From Purpureocillium takamizusanense (taxonomy: Eukaryota > Ascomycota > Sordariomycetes > Hypocreales > Ophiocordycipitaceae), in contig NC_063075.1 in NCBI RefSeq assembly GCF_022605165.1, positions 372,001 to 436,000 of the forward strand: a DNA stretch of 64,000 bases, written 5' to 3'. Each line of letters starts with the position of its first letter. Position 1 is the first letter of the stretch. The notes under the pieces were generated by a model. The model ran no database searches, had not been told where the DNA came from, and saw only the letters and a program-made list of their open reading frames with translations. Below are positions 24,593-35,707 of this stretch, piece by piece. Made by a program: the position numbers and the translations under genes.

Positions 24593-26684
24593 TTATCCAC
24601 CCCTGTCTATCTGGTGCCCATGCAGATCATAGTCTAGATTCAAGGGCCAGCTGTCGAGCTCGGGCAAGGGAGTCTGCAAACTGAAGAAGTCGAAAGTATT
24701 TATGTCCTGCACCCACTCCATGTCATCGTGCATTGAAGAACAGCCCGCAACACTCGGATGAAGGACAGGGTTCTGCGCCATGGCTGGCTCGTCCGGCGAT
24801 GGATCTTGGAGTTTGTGCACCAGCTTGTCCAGCCCTTTGGCTACAGACACCAGGAGATGATTTTCGTGCATAGTGTGTGAAATGCCCTTGAGCATCTGCA
24901 CAGTTTGCGCGACGAGGTCAAACAGTTTGCTCTTGTCCATCCAAACGGTTTCGGGGTATTTCGTCGCGACTTTGAGGAGGAACACGACCGAGAACGCTAT
25001 CATCATGTCGAAGCATAGAGGCAGTCCATTGAGGTATGATTGCATTTCAGTGTCAGCTGTCATGACGCCGAGGATGGAGGAGGCACAAAGGACGGCGGTG
25101 TTGGCGACTTCTTCCAGCTCGGGCGACAGCTTTCGAGGCCCTCCATTCTTTTGCACGTTTTGGATGCCGCGAAATGCGTGAGAGCAGAGGTACAGTTTTG
25201 CAAAGTGAAAGTGAAGTCCGACGCCCTTGGCTGGGTAGTTGCCCACGTTGGCGTTGGGTCCGAACCGATCGCTCCAGTCCGCGTACCAGGTGTCCAGTGA
25301 GATGGAGAAACGTCTTAGCTGTGGCAGTTGTGCGGGAGTCAGCGACTTGCTGACGTCGACACCGAAATAGTCAAAGACTTGTCCGGAGATGGACCAAATC
25401 TTGACCTGCGTTACGAGCCGGACGTCGTCTTCGGTTGCGTGCTCGGTGCCGAGGAACTCCATTGCGGCCTTGATGCTTTCGCATCCGTGTGACATGGGCG
25501 GACGTCCATACAGGACAGAGCTGTGATGGTCGCAAACGTAGACAAGGTAGTACAGCCGAGTTCGCATGTACGCCGCTCGATCCCCTTGGAGGGCCTTGTA
25601 TATAGAATGGTGCAGCTCAATTTCCGACGCGATTCTCACAGCTAGAGCCAAAAGATTTAGCCATGCTCAGGAGGTGCGAGGGTTACGGGTCGGCATACCA
25701 GCACCTACGAGCGCCCACGAGGGGCCATTGAGCCAGAAAGCTCCGATGCAGAGCCCCCGGACATCGTCTGCGTTGTGCTGCTTTGATAGCATCTGCGCGG
25801 CCACGAGGTGGCGCAGCTCACGATAGCACCTGTCGTATAGATGGCCTAGATCAACGGAGTGGAGCGCCGCGACGGTGCAAACCGCCGCTGTCAGCAAGGA
25901 CGAGCTGGCCACTACCGACTCAAGGCCTGTGTGATCTCCGAGAATACGGTAGAGAAGGTGGTCTAGGCGATCGCGGTACACGCCGAAAAGGGTTTCGGCC
26001 TGCTCTTGCGATATCACACCCTTGGAGACCAGCGTGGACGTTGCTATAGCTGGAGGCCCTGCTGAACCGGGGCTTCGCACTGCCGAGATGCAGGATGCGG
26101 GAATGGAAGCGGGCTCGCAGTGCGGATCGACGGTAACTTCCCACAATTGTTCGCGATCCGTAGAATCATAAGGTTGAGGATCCCCTTGCAATGTTTGATG
26201 GTCGAAAGGCGTACGCGGAAGGGGCAAGTCTGCGTCCCCGTCGGCGAGGGCGCGAAGGTCCTTCAAACCCAAAGCGTCTGCCATCTTATCGATGATGTGC
26301 TCCAGACGCCGTAGCTTGTGCGTCATCGTATGCTTCCAGCTGCGTCTCGTTAGCGGTGTTCGAATATTTTTTATGTGAAGATGCCGTCACGCACGTAACG
26401 TCATCCTCCAGGAGCATCTGCAGGCTCCGATTCACAGTACACGATAACCCCCGCTTCCTACAGCGAGTACAAGGGGGCTTGCTTCCCATCATGTGGCATT
26501 TGATCTAGAGTCTTGTTGGCGTAATGCGCACGACGTACGTTTCCCCCTGCAGGGCTTCCGTTACCTTTTGCTTCCGACAGGCAACACACGCAGTGATCTT
26601 TCTGCTGATGTCGGGCGGCTTGTTGTCACCAAAGGCATCTCGCAGCTCGGCGATCTTGGGTAACGAGGGCAGGGGTCCCACCAT
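24593..26684 (-). CDS. Zn2Cys6 binuclear-cluster transcription factor (block regulator 1)
   Basis: Four exons, 26684..26565, 26504..26395, 26339..25699 and 25641..24593, give 639 aa. The DNA-binding cluster is split by intron 1 and reads ACVACRKQKIKC then eight residues, CTRCRKRGLSC: spacing C-x2-C-x6-C-x8-C-x2-C-x6-C, near residues 33-62. It is followed by a basic linker and a dimerisation-type stretch, HKLRRLEHIIDKMADALG. The middle homology region typical of fungal regulators spans the rest: TLVSKGVISQEQAETLFGVY, WLNGPSWALVGAAVRIASEI (joined across intron 3) and a helix-rich C-terminal half ending LDSWPLNLDYDLHGHQ. An in-frame stop just upstream of ATG 26684 fixes the start. Introns are 55-60 nt. 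It lies between the transporter and the nitronate monooxygenase gene and may regulate that block; this is by position only. Confidence 0.87.
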
Positions 26685-27787
26685 CGCGGCAATGCCGAGT
26701 CAAGGCGAAATTAATGTTCTTCGCGAGCTGGGCCACGGAAAGACGACGTGTACTGTGAGGCATTGAGAATTGTTGGAAGAAGAAGCTTATTACTCTAGCG
26801 CTCGACGGCGATCCAGGCTATGATCATGGCTCGCCCGCGGGGCTACCAACTGGCTAGAGCTAGGTCAAGGAATCCTTCGGCCGACCGTTGTGGGTATCTC
26901 TCGTCTGGGATCAACACTGCTGTCCACTACGTATGCAAGAAAGGCGTCCTAACCTCTTGTTGTCGTGTGCTGTGTCACGACACGTACAAGAAGGCCGTGG
27001 GCCGTGCCTGCACTCATCGCCATCGCAGCTGCACGTGGTGTCCAGTCTGCTCCCTCGCGACATGTATTTAGCTGGCGGCCCCGTGACACGCGATCATCTT
27101 CAGTAGTATCGAGCATCATGGTCCCGAGTTTGGACGGGCCAAAGCTGCATCCTGGTGAGGGGCCTGGCAGAGGCAGATGACGATTACTGGCACAGGCGCC
27201 ACACTGGTTCGTGAGCGCCCACGTGGCGGCGACCTCTCCTACCACTGGGCCGATCGACACGAATGGCGGCCGATTCCGTCCAGAGAACCTCAATCCGTTC
27301 ACCAAATAACTAGTGTACTTGGCCCGTTGCAAGTCGACCAATGCGCTCATCAGATTGGCAGATCTTGGAAACAGAGCACGTGCCTTCAACCTAAAGGCAC
27401 TGGGGCGGCGAGCATTATCCGCGGCCAACACTCGAGCTTGTTGACAAGTGGCTCATCATAACATAAACACTGTTCGGGACTTTCATGGTGACTATGCCGC
27501 CGCAGAACAGCTTCTCCTCTGATGCAATCTCTACACGGACATCCATGTCTCGGGTCTAATCCGGTGGTGAGTGCATGCAGCCTGCCTGCTTTTTTTCCCT
27601 TTTCAGCACATCTAGATCACATCAAAGCTCAACCGCGGTAGATATCCTTTGCCGCCGATGCTTTCTGCTGTGAGGCGTCTTCTCAGTTCGCAGGCCGTTG
27701 AGTTGCTCATGGTATGATGAATATCTGCAATCCTTCCTCGCACCCTATATACATGCTCAGAAGCTGGCGAGCGCCCGACAACTTTGC
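26685..27787. other. 1.1-kb intergenic region upstream of the Zn2Cys6 gene
   Basis: Contains the promoter of the minus-strand regulator and the 3' end of the minus-strand nitronate monooxygenase gene. Frames present are short and unrecognised. Confidence 0.5.
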
Positions 27788-28840
27788 TCAAAGCTTACTG
27801 CTGGCTGTGAGGTACACCGCGCCCAGCTCCAGCATGTCGACAGCCTCGTCAATAAATTCTTGTACAATCTCTGCTGCCGGCTGTATCCGCTTGACCGATC
27901 CAGCCACTTGACCCATAAAGTGCGGGATGTCGATGTCCTCTACTCCTTGCTCGAGATCCTGCTCTATAGGAACGACGCCCCGGCTGCATAGTGCCTGAAC
28001 CTTTTGCGGCTGGCTGTGCCATCTCTTGATGTAGTCGTTTGGCCGCATCCTCAGGGGTCGTCCCGACAAGACGAGTGTCCTCTCGGTCTCGTGGTAGTCG
28101 CAGGCCACTACCGCTTGCTTGTGCTCCTCACTGGTATTGGCCTCGGTCGATGCCACGAATCGCGTGCCTACCCAAACGGCAGTAGCCCCCTGCATTAACG
28201 AACTCGCGAGACCACGGCCGTTGCTGATACCACCTGCGGCAAGAACAAGGGCGGTAGAACCCTTTAGCATCGGGGGCTTATAGTTGCGGGCAATGTCCAC
28301 GACGGCGGGTATTAGGATAGACGTCGTGATATCTCCGGTGTGCCCGCCGGCTTCGTGGCCCTGCGCACATACCATATCGACGCCGAGATCTAGAGCCTTG
28401 ACCGCGTGCTTAGGGTGTCCGACCATGTTCATGACCAACACGCCATTGTCGTGGAGCTTATCGATGATGCGCTTTGATGGGAGTCCAATGGCACATACGA
28501 ACAGCTTAGCACCGCTCTCAATAGTAATATCGATCAGTTCATCGAGTTTGCCGTGAGTATAGTCGTGATTCGTCTTCCGCGCGTTGCCGCCCACCTTGGG
28601 GATCGCTAGGTCAACGCCAAATGGTAAATCGGGCCGGGCAAAGTTGGCCTTCATTTCGGCAATGATTTCGCGGAGCTGGTCCGGGGTATATTGGAGACCG
28701 CCAATGATGCCGAGGCCGCCAGCGTTGGACACGGCCGCAGCGAGCTCTCCGCCAGACACGCGAGCCATGCCTGCGAGCACCACGGGATGCTTAATGCCCA
28801 TGAGGGTCGTGAACGGTGTTGTAATCGGACCGGAAGCCAT
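27788..28840 (-). CDS. Nitronate monooxygenase (2-nitropropane dioxygenase family)
   Basis: Single exon, 350 aa from the first true ATG at 28840; the frame is open further upstream but without an ATG. The family is an FMN-dependent TIM-barrel enzyme that oxidises alkyl nitronates, including propionate 3-nitronate, to carbonyls and nitrite. Landmarks: KHPVVLAGMARVSGGELAAA and NAGGLGIIGG at the N-terminus, PFGVDLAIPK, the FMN/substrate region MVCAQGHEAGGHTGDI, then LVLAAGGISNGRGLASSLM and GATAVWVGTRFVASTEA, the phosphate-binding turn. The pattern QGHEAGGH carries the His used as catalytic base in class I enzymes. Length is usual. No targeting signal is visible. It is next to the Zn2Cys6 gene and 9 kb from an FMO, so it could remove nitro/nitronate by-products of FMO-type N-oxidation, but that link is inference. 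Confidence 0.92.
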   Translation of the reverse strand: MASGPITTPFTTLMGIKHPVVLAGMARVSGGELAAAVSNAGGLGIIGGLQYTPDQLREIIAEMKANFARPDLPFGVDLAIPKVGGNARKTNHDYTHGKLDELIDITIESGAKLFVCAIGLPSKRIIDKLHDNGVLVMNMVGHPKHAVKALDLGVDMVCAQGHEAGGHTGDITTSILIPAVVDIARNYKPPMLKGSTALVLAAGGISNGRGLASSLMQGATAVWVGTRFVASTEANTSEEHKQAVVACDYHETERTLVLSGRPLRMRPNDYIKRWHSQPQKVQALCSRGVVPIEQDLEQGVEDIDIPHFMGQVAGSVKRIQPAAEIVQEFIDEAVDMLELGAVYLTASSKL

Positions 28841-30086
28841 GATGCTGGTATGTAGCCTGTGGGCGTGCAAGTGTCAGGAGTCGTACGTAGCCCGCTTAAT
28901 TGACGATATGTCGTTATATGGAGTTGCCGACACAGAATTGAAGTTCTGCGTACAATGAAAAGCGCGAGGAAACTTAGCGACTGGTGAAGAAAAGTACTCA
29001 GCAAATGACTGGCCTCCCCGAGTTGCCTTCTCGCGCCGCGCGGACGCGAGCTTTATTAGAGGCTGACTTTGAGCGGATCGGGGGGACTACATGCGCCGGC
29101 ACCTCCGCGCCGCGCAAGGGGATGGATGGGCTCAGATGCGGCAACACGGCAACCTTGACGTTGCCCGCCCTACCCCGCGCGCCATGGTAGTCTGGAGAAA
29201 TATGTACCGAGGCACCAAGTTGCGGTTTGCTCGGGCCACGGCGGCTATCCACAGTTACATGTACACCGGCGGTTGATGAGGGGCTCAAGAGACCAGTGCC
29301 GTACGCAGAACATGAACGATATCACAATACGGAGCTGCCTTCCACTGTGACTTTGCGTCAACATGGGCTGAACCCTTTGAACCGTCAAGTATCGCTAGCT
29401 GCAGTCTTGCATCAGGCTCCTTCACGTCACACATACATCTCTCTTTCCCGCGTCCCGTGTCAAGAGAATCCCATGGTAGTCGAGGGCGTGCCTGTGGAAT
29501 GTGGAATGGAATCATTTCATGTCAACGGATGCTATTTTCTTACGTGTGCACCATGGCCCGCCCCCGGGTCCCCAGATCTGCTATGCTCCACTGGCCTCCC
29601 CTCGATTCTGTCAATCGGCCCCAGCCCGCAACCCATGAGCACCGGGTACGTATTGGGTGGCGGCTCACCTTCTCCAGCCCTACGCGAACGCCGGAAATCG
29701 AAAGAACGGGGAGGGCGATTGCACTATGTCCGTATCAGCGTTGCGGAGCGACATGGATTGACACCCGTGTATGCTCTGGCTTATGCAAGAGACGGCCACT
29801 GCATGTAGCACCCAAGTGCTCTTCACATTCACACCCATTGTCCACCACTGATTGGTCGAGAATACTTTTCTAATTGGTCGTCTAGCTGCTGCTCCATGTT
29901 GCGATCGGAACGATTCGTACGACATCGGAAGCGTGGAGCCGAGAGCTTGATTGGGCTGATCGACCCGTCCTCTCAGGTCATTCCTTTTCTCTATACCTCT
30001 ATATCATGACCGTCTATGCAAATGCGATCCGACTGTAGCCTGAGGCTACTAGGACCAGAGAGGCGCGGTGGTATTATGCCAGCCCG
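28841..30086. other. 1.25-kb intergenic region
   Basis: Lies between the start of the nitronate monooxygenase gene and the end of the desaturase gene, both on the minus strand. It holds one plus-strand frame (29227-29808) without recognisable domain or codon pattern, judged not to be a gene. Confidence 0.5.
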
Positions 30087-31731
30087 TCAACGCCGCTTCA
30101 TGTTCCCCGGGCGATACCAATAAATGCCATCCGCAGCCGTGCTCTTACTATTAGCTTGCGCATCTCGCCCCTATCATCCATAGTCAGAACACATGCAAAC
30201 ATGACGACGGCAGCAAGGAGACTGATTCGAGCAGGGGTAAATATTCACCTTGGGTATCCGTTCCATAGCCGGCACATTGGCATCGGGCTCAACCCAACGG
30301 CAATCCCGAAAGTTCTCATATAGCGCACCGTACCAAGGGCCGTTGTCCTGGTGGTAGTACTTGCCCAGGAGCGGACGGATGGCATCGGTGGCCTCCTGAG
30401 CGTGATAGTGCGGGATCTTGGGGAACAGGTGGTGGATAACATGCAGGTCAACAATGTGGTGCATCAGGTGTCTGAGGACGAAACCCGGGTCGCGGTCGAC
30501 GGTGCTGAGGGCGCCGCGGAGATACGTCCAGGAGCCCTCGGCGAATTTGGGTAGATCTGGGTGAGTATGGTGGAGATAGGTGATGATGACTGCGTGTGCA
30601 ATTAGTGTCAGTCAGGCGTGACAGCGGCGCGGCTCAAATGCGCGGCAGCAATGTTTCCACGTACCGATATAGTGGTTCACCCACATCAGGGGCAGGATAT
30701 ACGCCCACGTCACCGTCCACCAGCCGTACATGGCGGCCAGCTTCCACAAAATGAAGCACATGCCGACCAGTCCCACGTCCGAGGCCACGACGGACCAGAA
30801 CTCATCGGCCCGGAAGAGCGTTCCCCACGGATCAAAGTGGCTGTTGCCACCCCACCATGTAGACGGTCGCAGGGCAGCCTTGTCTCCGGAGCTAATGTGT
30901 GTGAACAGGTACGTAGGCTTTGCCAAAGCGAGCGCCGTCAGTAGGTAAGTCTGAAAGGATGCGCTAGGTTGGCTTCAGGCACATACCCATCCGCAGACCT
31001 GCTGAACAAGCAGCCGCAGGACAAGCACTATCGGTGCATCTTCGGTCATCTCCTCAACCGAGACCTTGCCCTTCAGCATCTCCGTGTAGTCCTCTTTCTT
31101 GGGGGGCACGTAGATGTGGTCCTGAGTCCACATGGTCAGCAAAGACGGGTACAACCCCAGTTACTCCATCACGTAGATTGCGGGAACGTAGCCGCACCTT
31201 GCCAAGGTGGTTGGTGTAGATATGGTGGCGCGAGTGGGTGGATCGCCAGCTGAAGAATGGCGACATCAGGAACGAGTGGATGAGGAAGCCGATGCCGTCG
31301 CCGAGGGCGCGATTGCTGCAGAAGGCGCCGTGACCTGCCTCGTGTCCAAGAACCCATAGTCCCATGCCGGGGATTCCAACGACGAATGGATAGAGAACGG
31401 CACAGAGCAGGAACTTGTATGTCGCATTATCGATCCGTCTTTCGAGGTATAGAGTGGCGGCAAGAGGCGCGACCAGGAGCACGATGTCCTGGACGACGTA
31501 GGACAGCGATCGAGCGAGCGACGGCTGAAAGCAATGCTTGGGTATGGCTTTCCGAAGCTGGTCGACCCCGATGTGTCCTTCCACGTACTGGAGCGTCCCA
31601 TCTTGTCAGCGCTCGCTGTCAATTCGAGAAGGGAAATTTTTTTTGAGGGTGCGCCTCACCCCGGCCGGCACCTCCTCCTGGTGAAAGGTGTCGGGGACGT
31701 AGCTGGAGCTCTCTACCACGGTCTGAGACAT
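30087..31731 (-). CDS. Delta-12-type (FAD2-like) fatty acid desaturase
   Basis: Six exons, 31731..31660, 31587..31198, 31121..30987, 30950..30665, 30589..30249 and 30143..30087, give 426 aa. It is a membrane di-iron desaturase; the closest functional group is oleate delta-12 desaturase of the ER. The three histidine boxes are HEAGH (residues 106-110), HSRHH (142-146) and HVIHH (344-348), with family segments AIPKHCF, YTNHLGKDHIYVPPKK, WGGNSHFDPWGTLF and HLFPKIPHYHAQEAT. Box 1 has Ala where most FAD2 proteins have Cys (HECGH). The N-terminus is short. Intron 3 (30986..30951) is only 36 nt and contains an in-frame TGA, so it must be removed. The last exon (DGIYWYRPGNMKRR) was found by its similarity to FAD2 C-termini and is less certain; reading through would end at 30174 instead. 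It is likely an accessory paralogue rather than the main housekeeping delta-12 enzyme. Confidence 0.82.
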
Positions 31732-34700
31732 GGTGGTGAGGTTCTGTTGCGTATTAGTTGGTGATGGGATGTCTGGTTACTGCATCGAGGTGAACGTTTT
31801 TTCCCTTGGGCAAAATCTGGCTTGGGAAAGGGGGGGGGAAGGTGCCGCAGGGCCACGAGACACGACGAAGGCGCCAGGGAGTTGGATCACGACCAGACCA
31901 AAGACGCACTCGCTCGAGCGCGATATATGTGGGTAATGGGGACACATTTTGCATGGTTTGTGGATACTGCCTTGTTGCAAATTTGTATGGAGTCGAGGTA
32001 AATTAGCAGGCAAATGTCGCAAGCCCTTCAAGCCCAACCCACAAGCTCTGGCAATGCTAGATCCTTGGTGCCAACAAGAGGCTGCGCTATGGTCCATGGC
32101 GGGCAACTGGAGCGAAGCTGGCTGGGCACAGAGCGTGAGCGCCCCAAAGGCCCACGCGCCGCGGTCAAAAGTTCATGGGGAAAGTGAGTGCCGTGCTGTC
32201 CAGTACAAAATATCATGGCCATGAGGTGTCATTATGGACTTTTTTCAGGGCATCTCTGAGTCCGTCCTGGCTATTGGGGGTCCCCAGACCGAGTTTGCAA
32301 CAGATAAGGTTGAGCGCGACGGGGTTAGAGGCGACCAATGGCTGCTGAAGGCTTTGGTAGGGGTCCAAACGCGCGAGTCGTGAGTGGCCGGCCCCTGGTT
32401 TGGTGGGTAAAAGGGGTCAATGGCATGTTGGCATGGTGTCTGGAAGAACGTGGGGGGGTTGTCGAGGTGGAGGATGCGTGCGTACAATGTACATGAGTCG
32501 CACATGATAAAAAGGCGTGCTCGTCCAGCGACACTTGAAAGGTACGAAGTAGTCTACGAGACACTGCAACAGCCTTGGTAGCATCTCAGCACTGTAGGCG
32601 CATTCACGCTCGCATGGGCATGGAGTACGTTACGAGAAGCACGCGTGACAGAGGTTGATTGACAGCAAACCTCGGCTGAGGCATGCATTGATGCGGCTCA
32701 ACTCCTACGAGAATGTAACTCCACGTACAATGCTAGTACCCAGTAGCTGGGTGGTGACCACCGCGGGACTCTCCACAGTGGGCAGTGCGTGCGTAGTTGG
32801 TACTACGCACGTACTTTTGTACGACGTAGCACGATCTTCGGCAAGCACATGCATCATGCACAGTGGGCGGTTCCAATCGACCAGATCTGCGACACGATGG
32901 TGTCTGGGGCGATATGAAGATGTGAGGCAACTTGGCGGGTGAGGGAGCCGGATCAGGCTGGCAAGAAGCGCGCAGCGAAGCACCGTACCTCGTGCACCGG
33001 CTCGGGTACTGGCGCGGCGGCGCGTTGCCGTCGACAGCGGCAACAGATGGCCCGGTGAAACTCTTCAGATGCCGACGGACCCGGGAACCATGGTGTTTCG
33101 ACCAGGGGGGAGGCATGATTCGGGTACTAACGTTACTATTCCTGCTACCACGTGGGACTGACCACGTACTGCATTCGTGCTCTGTTATACTAACCAGTTG
33201 GTAGCGATAGTTGATGTTGCTTTCTGACTGACTGCTTGGTTTTCGTTCGTTGGTGCAACGGGAAAGAAGCCGGGTTGAGTTGCGCTCCTGATGCCTATAG
33301 GGTAAGGTAGGGCTGCAACGAGGCTTCAATCCACGCATCTCGTATGCATACGCAAATGCAATGCATCTGGAGGCCGGAGACTGACGAGTTGTAGGGAGCC
33401 GCAACGCCCACCTTGATCATCACCTACTGTTGTTGGACGCTGGCGGCTTCGGAATCACGGCGGAAATGCCAGCGGCCCTGACGTCAGGGTGAGGAAGGGA
33501 GGCAATTCTCGCCACGCCACGTGAGGGCGTTGACTGACTGAGATTGCGGCACGCACGCATCTTGCGTGAAGCGAGCCTGCAGCCAACGTCAGAGGGCGCA
33601 GATGGCTGCAGCTGTCATTGGTACGTGAGTACCAGAGTAAGTACCGTGCACAGTCCAGCAAAAGGGTTCGTCTTGGTAACAACCTCGTGCTTTGCAAATA
33701 CGAACTCTGATTTCGATACTGCGCCCCTTTCCCATTTCCGCGAGGACGGGGCATCGTATGGACTTATTGACTGACCCCTGTCGCAGGGGCACTAGATAGA
33801 TACCGTGACGATGATTCAACCCGCTGCGAGGGAGCCCGTCTGCGACACATGGAGGGCCAAAGGGCCAAAGGCAGACAATCCGAGAACATAAGGGATGCAC
33901 AAGGTGCTACGGGTAGTTACTGTGCAACGTACCAGCGGTACAGTAATGGTGGCCCTGGGGATCTGAACCTCTCCATCAGGTTTGGCCTGGCCTGGCCTGT
34001 GCTTGATCGCTACTATTTTCAGCACATCGCGGCAGGCACGACAGTGTATCTACGAAGGGGGCACTGAATTACCTCTGTGCCCAAGGTACGAAGTCGAAGT
34101 ACCCAGGCACTAAGGCCTGCCCGCGTGGTCGCCACCACACCACAGCGGTCATCTTAGGGCGGGTACCGCCGATTGGATTGGACTGGCGCGGTGACGCTGG
34201 GGGCTTCGATCCATGAAACTGCGAGGCGCTGAGTATAGTAGTAGTGGCGGCGGCGGCCCCAACATTAGTAGACGGAAGCGCCTGGAGCAGTGACAGGGGG
34301 CTGTGCCGCAAGGTTCCGCCGAGGTTGGAAGCGCCCCGTTAACTGTACGAAGTAGGCATCAACAATGTAAGTAACTACTTCGTAAGGTAGTGCCAAGTTA
34401 CTAACCCAAGGCACTTTGGACCCAACGGCCGGGCCGCCACTTGAGTTCGCTTCTTTGTTGTACAGTAAGAATACGTACTGCACGTTGCCACCCGGGCCGT
34501 CCACTGACCACGAACCACCTCACTTCCGACCCGGACTGGCCTAGGCCGAGGCGGGTGGGTGGCTGCCGCCGCCCGGTGGGTGAAACACCCAGAACATCGA
34601 CAGGCTCCCGATGCAGCGCTTGCCCCCCATGGCCCCCCTCCACACCCTCCCTCCAGCTCCGGTCTGCCACATGCCACCCACCTGTGGCAGGAGCTGCAGC

Positions 34701-35707
34701 ACCATCCATCTACTAACGGCCCCTGCCTGCAGTGGGCACCTCAGTCAGGGCCTCCAGCATGTAAGTTAGGGGGTACAATGTACCCTACCAACGGAAGGTG
34801 TGGACGCAAGTACCCAAGGCACCAAGTACAGATGCCCTGCTCTGTGCCTGCCCTCCCTGTTTGTTCGTTCCCTGGCAGTCGTCTGTACCTTAATGATCCC
34901 AGCCCTCCTCGCCTTTGCCCCCCTCTCAGCTTCTCGTTCTTGCATCATAATTTCTTTCGTCCACGTCACCGTGCTCCCGAGCTTGAATCGCCGACGCAGC
35001 GAACATCGCATACCATCACGAGCCGAGCGTCTGTTGTTGCCCTTGTTACGACAGTGCTGCGTTCAGCCCCGCCAAACCATCACCGCCACCACTACCACGT
35101 AGAGCTAAGTACTGTAGGCATTCCTATACCACCGCGCAGGGGACCCCCCTGGACCGACCCATCGCCATCGCCGCCAGCGTCATCGTCCTCCGGCCAACGC
35201 CTGTGGCCCTGTTTGTCGCTTCATCTTGTCTTCCTCGCCGTCGTCCCGACCGCCGCGCCAACGGCCCGACGAGCGCACTTGACGGCCAAGGACAAACCCC
35301 AGAGGCTCCCTCATCCCTCGTCTCTTGCGACGCCCATCAACACCGAGTTGCGCTCCAGCTGGCTATGGAAACGCTCTTTGCGCCGCTGTAACGCCAACTC
35401 CATCGAACCCTTCTTGTCCCCACGACGGCGCTGCCTTTGCCATCGACAAGCCCACCAAAATGCACCGCTGAGCTGCTGCGCGACGACACCGAGACCCCCC
35501 CTTCCGACGACGAGCGCGAGCGCGAGTCCACGTCGTCGCAAACAACAACAACCAACTACCTAGCCGTCGCTGCCTGTGTTGCCCGTGCGCGGGGCTACTA
35601 CGGGCATCTGCTGCGAGCACCAGACCGCTCTCGCGCCTCTTCCTCCTTGTCTCGACGGACGCCCATCCGCGAGCGAGGCGCCGCGACACGGCAACAACCG
35701 CAACACC
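31732..35707. other. 4-kb divergent intergenic region
   Basis: Separates the minus-strand desaturase from the plus-strand NIPA transporter and must carry both promoters. No gene was found. GTACGAAGTA occurs at 32542-32551 and 34345-34354, the latter in an inverted repeat. From about 34800 to 35707 the sequence is C/T-rich, as in long transcribed leaders of fungal housekeeping genes; the Pro/Ser-rich frame 34559-35563 probably reflects that leader. Confidence 0.5.
34346..34384. repeat. Inverted repeat TACGAAGTA ... TACTTCGTA
   Basis: Two perfect 9-bp arms, 34346-34354 and 34376-34384, separated by 21 bp. It could be a paired protein-binding site or a small hairpin. The left arm is one of four exact GTACGAAGTA 10-mers in the window. 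Confidence 0.6.

Noticed and set aside
29227..29808. 193-codon plus-strand frame between the nitronate monooxygenase and desaturase genes
   Set aside because: No recognisable motif, no signal peptide or helices, and random composition.
34559..35563. 334-codon plus-strand Pro/Ser/Arg-rich frame upstream of the NIPA gene
   Set aside because: Low-complexity composition of a C/T-rich leader, no domain and no credible start. It could include upstream short frames, but not a gene I can support.
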